From positions 1 to 18,155 of the forward strand of contig CANQKG010000008.1 in assembly GCA_947624425.1 (NCBI GenBank): a stretch of DNA of 18,155 nt. The letters are read 5' to 3'. The translations under genes were made by a program, and so were the position numbers. The notes beneath the pieces are model-generated. The model was not told the DNA's origin. It searched no databases and saw only the letters and a program-made list of their open reading frames with translations. Positions 13,425 to 18,155 of this stretch are shown in pieces (position 1 is the first letter of the stretch; each line of letters begins with the position of its first letter). Source of the stretch: an uncultured Clostridia bacterium. Its GTDB lineage: Bacteria > Bacillota > Clostridia > Oscillospirales > Ruminococcaceae.

Positions 13425-14366
13425 TTAGAGGATGCCGGAGGCGGTCACGATGGCGGCGGCCTCCTGTTCCAATGCGGCAAAGCTCTCCCATTCATCGAGA
13501 AACAGCCAGCGGATCCGTTTATCCCGTCTGAACCAGGTAAGCTGGCGCTTGGCGTAATGCCTCGTCTCCCGTTTTAGGTCGGCAATCGCTTCCTCCCGGC
13601 TTTTTTCGCCCCGGAAATAGCCTGCCAGCTCCTTATACCCGATCGCCTGTGCCGCCGTCGTCATATCCTGACGGGAGAGGTATGCCTCGGCTTCGGCAAA
13701 CAGTCCCTGTTCCACCATGGCGTCCACCCGCCGGTCGATCCGGCGGTAGAGCTTTTCACGGTCGCGGCAGGTAAGCCCCAGCATACAAAGCCGATAGGGC
13801 GAGGGCGCAGACCGGCTTTCTATCTGCCAATCGGTCATGGTGCGGCCGGTCAGCCGGTAGATCTCCAGTCCGCGCAGGATACGGGTGCGATTATTCGGAT
13901 GAAGGCGGTCGGCAAGCGGAGGGTCGATCGCCCGAAGTTCGTCCAGCAGCGCCTCGCCGCCTTCGGTATCGTACCGTTTTTGCAGCGTGTCGCGCAGTGC
14001 GGGATCGTACTCGGCGATTTCCGGCAGTTGAAGATGATCCGCCAGCGCGGAGATATACAGTCCGGTGCCGCCCACCACGATCGGCAGTCTGCCGCGGCGG
14101 GCGATCCCGGCGATCGCGCGGCGGGCACCGGTGAGATAATCGGCAAGGGAAAACCGCTTACTCGGCGGCAGAAAATCCATCATATGATGCGGTATACCGC
14201 ACTGCTCCTCGGCAGTCGGCTTAGCGGTGGCGATCTCCATCCCCTGATACACCTGCATGGAATCGGCGGAGACGATCTCGCCGTTATACCGCCGCGCCAG
14301 CGCAATCCCCAATGCCGTTTTTCCCGATGCGGTCGTTCCCGCGATCATCAAAAGCGGTTGCTTCAT
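13425..14366 (-). CDS. miaA: tRNA dimethylallyltransferase (isopentenyl-tRNA transferase)
   Basis: A 313-residue cytoplasmic enzyme that adds a dimethylallyl group from DMAPP to N6 of A37 in tRNAs reading UNN codons. The P-loop is GTTASGKT (residues 10-17). The substrate-binding stretch IVSADSMQVYQGMEIATAKP (31-50) contains the catalytic Asp (D35) and Q38. HHMMDF and VVGGTGLYISAL follow, and the tRNA-binding C-terminal helices include TRHYAKRQLTWFRRD. The start is ATG at 14366, 7 nt after TAGGAG; an upstream in-frame start at 14471 would overlap mutL by about 95 bp and adds unrelated residues. The gap to mutL is 10 bp. The order mutS-mutL-miaA is common in clostridia. No hfq gene follows; the operon ends in a repeat-rich gap without a clear terminator. 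Confidence 0.97.
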   Translation of the reverse strand: MKQPLLMIAGTTASGKTALGIALARRYNGEIVSADSMQVYQGMEIATAKPTAEEQCGIPHHMMDFLPPSKRFSLADYLTGARRAIAGIARRGRLPIVVGGTGLYISALADHLQLPEIAEYDPALRDTLQKRYDTEGGEALLDELRAIDPPLADRLHPNNRTRILRGLEIYRLTGRTMTDWQIESRSAPSPYRLCMLGLTCRDREKLYRRIDRRVDAMVEQGLFAEAEAYLSRQDMTTAAQAIGYKELAGYFRGEKSREEAIADLKRETRHYAKRQLTWFRRDKRIRWLFLDEWESFAALEQEAAAIVTASGIL

Positions 14367-14376
14367 CGGTAAACTC

Positions 14377-16188
14377 CTATTGTATTCTTCCGAATTTTTT
14401 ATCCAGCTCCCGCTTCGACCAGACAAAGATCGCCGGCCGTCCATGCGGGCAGTACCGCACATTGCGGTCATGGTAAACGGTCAGCAGCAAGGCGGCAAGC
14501 TCCTTTTCGCTGTGGCTGTGTCCCGCCTTGACCGCCGCCTTACAGGCGACCGAATGGTATAGGTCATCCAGCGCCTGCGGAGAGATATTCCCCTTTTGCA
14601 GCAGCAGGTTCTCGGCGATCTCCTCCAGCAAAGCGGGAATATCCCGCCTGTCGAGTATGGCCGGAACCTCACGCACCGATACGCCGTCTTTATCCTTTGC
14701 AAGCGCAAAGCCGAGGGAAAGCAGCTGCTCTTTTGCCTGGAGCAGAGCGCCCGCCTCCTCCGGCGAGAGCAGCACCGTGAGCGGGACAAGCAGAACCTGC
14801 CGTTCAAGCGGTTCTTGAGAGGACGCCAGTTGATTATACAAAATCCGCTCATGCGCGGCGTGCTTATCCATGACGATCACCTGATCGCCGTATTCCGCCA
14901 CCACATAGGTGGCAAATAATTCGCCAAGTATCCGAGGCTCCGGGTGATCCGGCTCCGGTTCCGGTTCGGGGCGAGGACGGGAGGCGTTTTGCAAAACCTC
15001 CGCCGTCAGATAGCGATAGCCGTTATCCTCGGTCACTTGGGGCTTCGGCAGATCCTCCGGCGTGCTGGCGTGCAGCACAAGGGGCCGCGAATGGCTCGGG
15101 ACGGCAAACGGCTCCTCCCGCTTGATCCGCGGATGAGTAGGCAGTGGAAGCTGATCCTCCTCCGGCGTTTTTTCGGCGGGCTTTTCGGGGTTCGGCAGTT
15201 CATTTTCCCGCAGCAGCGCCGAGCGAAGCCCGAAGCAGACAAGCTCGAACACCTGCCGCTCCGAAGTGAAGCGCACCTCGGTTTTGGCAGGATGGACGTT
15301 CACATCCACCTGATCGAGCGGCATGGTGAGAAACAGTACGCAGGAAGGGAATTTGCCGGTCATCATAGCGGCGTGATACCCTTCCTCCAGCGCAATGCCG
15401 CAGGTACGGGAGCGGACATACCGCCCGTTGATAAAAAAGTGCTGCATCGAGCGGTTTGCCCGCCCGTGCACCGGATAACAGGCATAGCCCGAAAGCTGCA
15501 TACCGTGCATCGCATAGGATATCGGAAACAAGGTGGCGGCAAACCGTCTGCCGCAGACGCCGCTGATCGCATGAAGCAGTTCCCCGTCTCCCGACGTGCG
15601 GCGTTCCTCCCTATTGTCCCGAATCAGCCGAAAGGCGATCTCGGGATGAGAAAGCGCCAGATGATCCACCACGCCGGCGACCGCGTTTGCCTCCGAAACG
15701 GCGCGCTTTAAAAATTTCAGTCGTGCCGGCATATTATAAAACAGATCCCGCACGATGACGGTCGTGCCGTTAGGACAGCCGGTTTCCTCCTGCGATTCGA
15801 CGATACCGCCCGACAGCAGAAGCCTGCTTCCGTAGACCGCATCGGCGGTTTTGCTGCACATCTCCACATGAGAAACAGCCGCGATCGAGGCAAGCGCCTC
15901 CCCCCGAAAGCCGAGGGTGGCAATATGGCTCAAATCCTCCGCATCGGTCAGCTTGCTGGTGGCATGGCGAAGAAAGGCGGTGGGCATCTGCTCAGCCTCG
16001 ATCCCACAGCCGTCATCGGTCACGCGGAGATAGCGGATCCCGCCGTCCTTCACCTCGACCGTGATATGGGACGCACCCGCGTCAATGGCATTTTCCACAA
16101 GCTCCTTGACGATCGAAGCGGGGCGTTCGATCACCTCGCCCGCCGCGATCAACTCGGACACTTCACGGGGCAAGACCCGGATCGCCAT
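14377..16188 (-). CDS. mutL: DNA mismatch repair protein MutL
   Basis: A 603-residue homodimeric ATPase that couples MutS mismatch recognition to strand removal. The N-terminal GHKL ATPase is complete: ELVENAIDAGA, DDGCGI, and TSKL followed by TLGFRGEALASIAAV. The second fold contains the VNVHPAKTEVRF motif. A variable linker rich in Pro and Glu spans about 330-425. The C-terminal dimerisation/endonuclease domain retains ACKAAVKAGH and CPHGRP (from C580). Its metal motif, usually DQHAxxExxxxE, reads DKHAAHERILYN from D441, with Gln changed to Lys and the final Glu to Asn. The ATG at 16188 follows the mutS stop by 3 bp, with GGAGG 8 nt before it inside mutS. No mutH-like gene is seen. Confidence 0.97.
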   Translation of the reverse strand: MAIRVLPREVSELIAAGEVIERPASIVKELVENAIDAGASHITVEVKDGGIRYLRVTDDGCGIEAEQMPTAFLRHATSKLTDAEDLSHIATLGFRGEALASIAAVSHVEMCSKTADAVYGSRLLLSGGIVESQEETGCPNGTTVIVRDLFYNMPARLKFLKRAVSEANAVAGVVDHLALSHPEIAFRLIRDNREERRTSGDGELLHAISGVCGRRFAATLFPISYAMHGMQLSGYACYPVHGRANRSMQHFFINGRYVRSRTCGIALEEGYHAAMMTGKFPSCVLFLTMPLDQVDVNVHPAKTEVRFTSERQVFELVCFGLRSALLRENELPNPEKPAEKTPEEDQLPLPTHPRIKREEPFAVPSHSRPLVLHASTPEDLPKPQVTEDNGYRYLTAEVLQNASRPRPEPEPEPDHPEPRILGELFATYVVAEYGDQVIVMDKHAAHERILYNQLASSQEPLERQVLLVPLTVLLSPEEAGALLQAKEQLLSLGFALAKDKDGVSVREVPAILDRRDIPALLEEIAENLLLQKGNISPQALDDLYHSVACKAAVKAGHSHSEKELAALLLTVYHDRNVRYCPHGRPAIFVWSKRELDKKFGRIQ

Positions 16189-16191
16189 CGG

Positions 16192-18155
16192 TCATTCCTC
16201 CAATTCCCGCTTCCAGCGGTAGATATGATTGAGCGCTTCCAGCGGCGTCAGCACATCGATATGAATAGCCTGCAGCTCCCGCCGCAGCCGGTCATCGGGC
16301 GGCAGAGCGGGGTGGGCTTCATCCAAAACGGGACGCGCTTTTAAACCGCCTTGTTCCAATTCCCGCAGAATTTCCTGTGCGCGGGCGACCACCTCATCCG
16401 GCACGCCGGCAAGCTGCGCGACCTCGATCCCGTAGCTTCGATCGGCGCCGCCGGGCAGGATTTTCCGCAGAAAGATCACCGTATCATCCCGCTTTTTCAC
16501 GGCGACATGGTAATTTTGAATCCCCGGCAGTTCGTTTTCCAGCACGGTTAATTCATGATAATGGGTGGCAAAAAGCGTTTTGGCGCGCCGCTCCGGGTGA
16601 CAGCAAAGATGCTCCAGCACCGCGCGGGCAATGCTCATGCCGTCGTAGGTGGAAGTACCCCGTCCGATCTCGTCCAAAATCACAAGGCTTTGGGGCGTGG
16701 CGTGGCGGAGAATATACGCCACCTCGTTCATTTCCACCATAAAGGTGGATTGTCCGCCGCCTAAATCGTCCGATGCGCCCACCCGGGTAAAAAGCTTGTC
16801 GATAATCGGCATGACCGCGCTTGACGCGGGAACAAAGCTCCCCATCTGGGTCATGATGGCGATCAGCGCGATCTGCCGCATATAGGTGGATTTCCCCGCC
16901 ATATTGGGACCGGTCAGCAAAATCATCGGCGTTTGATCGTCCATCGCCGTATCGTTCGGGACAAACAGCTCGTCCCTCGACATCTTTTCCACAACCGGAT
17001 GGCGGCCGTCCTTGATCTCCAGTCTGCCGTCCTCCGACAGTTTTGGGCAGACATACCGGTTTTCCTCGGCGATCACCGCAAAGGCACAGAGCATATCGAG
17101 ATATGCCACTGCCGTGGCGGTATTCTGGATCAGCCGCAGGCGATCCGCCACAAAGCGGCGAAGCTCCTCAAAAATGCCCTGCTCCATCGCCACAATTTTC
17201 TCGCCGGCATAGAGTACCCTTGATTCCAATTCCTTCAATTCCTCGGTGATGAACCGTTCGGCATTCACCAACGTTTGCTTTCTTATGTAGGCGTCCGGCA
17301 CCTGATCGAGATAGGAACGGGTGATCTCGATATAATATCCGAACACCCGGTTGTACCCGATCTTCAGCGTTTTGATTCCGGTTTTCTCCCGCTCCCGCTC
17401 CTCGATCTCACGGATCACCGCCTTGGTATCGGTCGAAAGCCTTCTCAGCTCGTCTAATTCGGCATGAAAGCCGTCCCGGATCACCGCGCCGTCCTTGAGG
17501 GAAACGGGCGGCTCGTCCACCACGGCGTTATCGATCAGCGCGGCGACATCCTCCATCGGGTCCATACGACCGGCAAGCTCCTGCAAAAGCGGCGCGTGAA
17601 GTGCGCCGGTCAGCGCTTTGATCTTCGGCATACGCCGAGCGGTATAGCTCAGGGATTTTAGCTCCCGCGGATTGACCGAGCCGTACACCACGCGGGTCAT
17701 CAGCCGCTCCATATCATACACGGCGGTCAGCGCCTCGGTCAATTCCTCCCGCTTCATTGGCTCGTCCAGCAAAGCCTGCACCGCCGCCTGACGGCGGCGT
17801 ATCTCCTTTGGATCGGTGAGAGGTCTGGTCATGGCACGGCGGAGCAGCCGCTTCCCCATGGCGGTGTTGGTTTTATCCATCACCCAGAGAAGGCTTCCCC
17901 GCTTCTCACCGCCCCGCAGCGTTTCGAGCAGCTCCAAATTCCGCCGCGCTGTCGGATCAAGCCCCATATACTGCTCGGCGGCGTCCAGCTGCAAACTACC
18001 CAGACGGGCTGCACCGTCCTTGCGGGTCCGTGCAAGGTACCGCAGCAGACCCGAAAGCGCCGCCGCCGCAAGCGGGCGATCGATCAGCAGCTTCGCCGCA
18101 TCGCCGAACCGGGAAGCGATCCCCGTTTGGTCGGGCGCAAAGTCACTTTCCTCCA
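16192..18155 (-). CDS. mutS: DNA mismatch repair protein MutS, 5' end outside the window
   Basis: The open frame continues to the right edge; 653 residues plus stop are visible of an expected 850-900. The missing part should include the mismatch-reading domain I (with the Phe-x-Glu wedge) and most of domain II. The visible start, DQTGIASRFGDAAKLLIDRP, leads into the core and lever domains (LRRNLELLETLR-like, DKTNTAMGKRLLRRAM). The ATPase shows Walker A GPNMAGKSTYMRQIALIA, the region FTRVGASDDLGGGQSTFMVE, Walker B LVILDEIGRGTSTYDG and the signature TLFATHYHEL. The C-terminus ends LTPLEALNHIYRWKRELEE, as in Gram-positive MutS. A TTG at 17994 lies inside the core and is not the start. The protein acts as a dimer on mismatches with MutL, encoded 3 bp downstream. 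Confidence 0.97.
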   Translation of the reverse strand, partial: EESDFAPDQTGIASRFGDAAKLLIDRPLAAAALSGLLRYLARTRKDGAARLGSLQLDAAEQYMGLDPTARRNLELLETLRGGEKRGSLLWVMDKTNTAMGKRLLRRAMTRPLTDPKEIRRRQAAVQALLDEPMKREELTEALTAVYDMERLMTRVVYGSVNPRELKSLSYTARRMPKIKALTGALHAPLLQELAGRMDPMEDVAALIDNAVVDEPPVSLKDGAVIRDGFHAELDELRRLSTDTKAVIREIEEREREKTGIKTLKIGYNRVFGYYIEITRSYLDQVPDAYIRKQTLVNAERFITEELKELESRVLYAGEKIVAMEQGIFEELRRFVADRLRLIQNTATAVAYLDMLCAFAVIAEENRYVCPKLSEDGRLEIKDGRHPVVEKMSRDELFVPNDTAMDDQTPMILLTGPNMAGKSTYMRQIALIAIMTQMGSFVPASSAVMPIIDKLFTRVGASDDLGGGQSTFMVEMNEVAYILRHATPQSLVILDEIGRGTSTYDGMSIARAVLEHLCCHPERRAKTLFATHYHELTVLENELPGIQNYHVAVKKRDDTVIFLRKILPGGADRSYGIEVAQLAGVPDEVVARAQEILRELEQGGLKARPVLDEAHPALPPDDRLRRELQAIHIDVLTPLEALNHIYRWKRELEE

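Noticed and set aside
14367..14471. Upstream start extending miaA by 35 residues
   Set aside because: The internal ATG has a well-placed TAGGAG and begins just before the P-loop, as in other MiaA proteins; the extension lies inside mutL.
17880..18071. 63-codon minus-strand frame rich in Arg at the right edge
   Set aside because: It is an out-of-frame shadow of mutS, whose own frame is open to the window end.

Overview
The window reads as a GC-rich chromosome segment from an anaerobic Firmicute, most likely a gut-type clostridium near Oscillospirales/Ruminococcaceae. The evidence is the order mutS-mutL-miaA, the order yggS-sepF-ylmH-divIVA-ileS-lspA-rluD, a secreted leucine-rich-repeat protein with a C-terminal dockerin, and intergenic palindromic repeats. 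The genus assignment is inference. Every gene I accept lies on the minus strand, so transcription runs from high to low coordinates. No tRNA, rRNA, CRISPR array, phage gene or transposase gene was seen.

Right block (13425-18155): mutS (5' end outside the window), mutL and miaA sit 3 and 10 bp apart, each with a Shine-Dalgarno sequence overlapping or next to the previous stop. This is a mismatch-repair and tRNA-modification operon.

Middle block (10249-13424): one gene for a secreted LRR-dockerin protein, closed by a strong intrinsic terminator. It lies between two gene-poor regions (529 bp and 649 bp) full of palindromes. Two same-orientation copies of a repeat element of about 230 bp, with hairpin-rich terminal inverted repeats in the better copy, flank the gene. 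Two related long palindromes sit upstream of it, and a palindrome overlaps a good sigma-A promoter candidate for the next operon. This is the accessory and most unusual part of the window.

Left block (1-10248): a tight cluster. It begins with a single-pass membrane protein resembling an HlyD-type adaptor, then yggS (PLP homeostasis), sepF and divIVA (division and polar scaffold) with ylmH between them, then ileS, lspA (lipoprotein signal peptidase), an RluD-type pseudouridine synthase, a Cof-type HAD phosphatase, and a two-subunit transketolase whose second subunit runs off the left edge. Gaps are mostly under 35 bp and three junctions overlap by 4-38 bp. The only wider gap, ileS to lspA, holds a perfect 15-bp hairpin.

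Most of the window is conserved housekeeping DNA. I do not see a clear new multi-gene system. The best candidates for a second look are the repeat-flanked LRR-dockerin gene, the palindrome families, the unusual repeat-encoded tail of LspA and the HlyD-like protein heading the division cluster.
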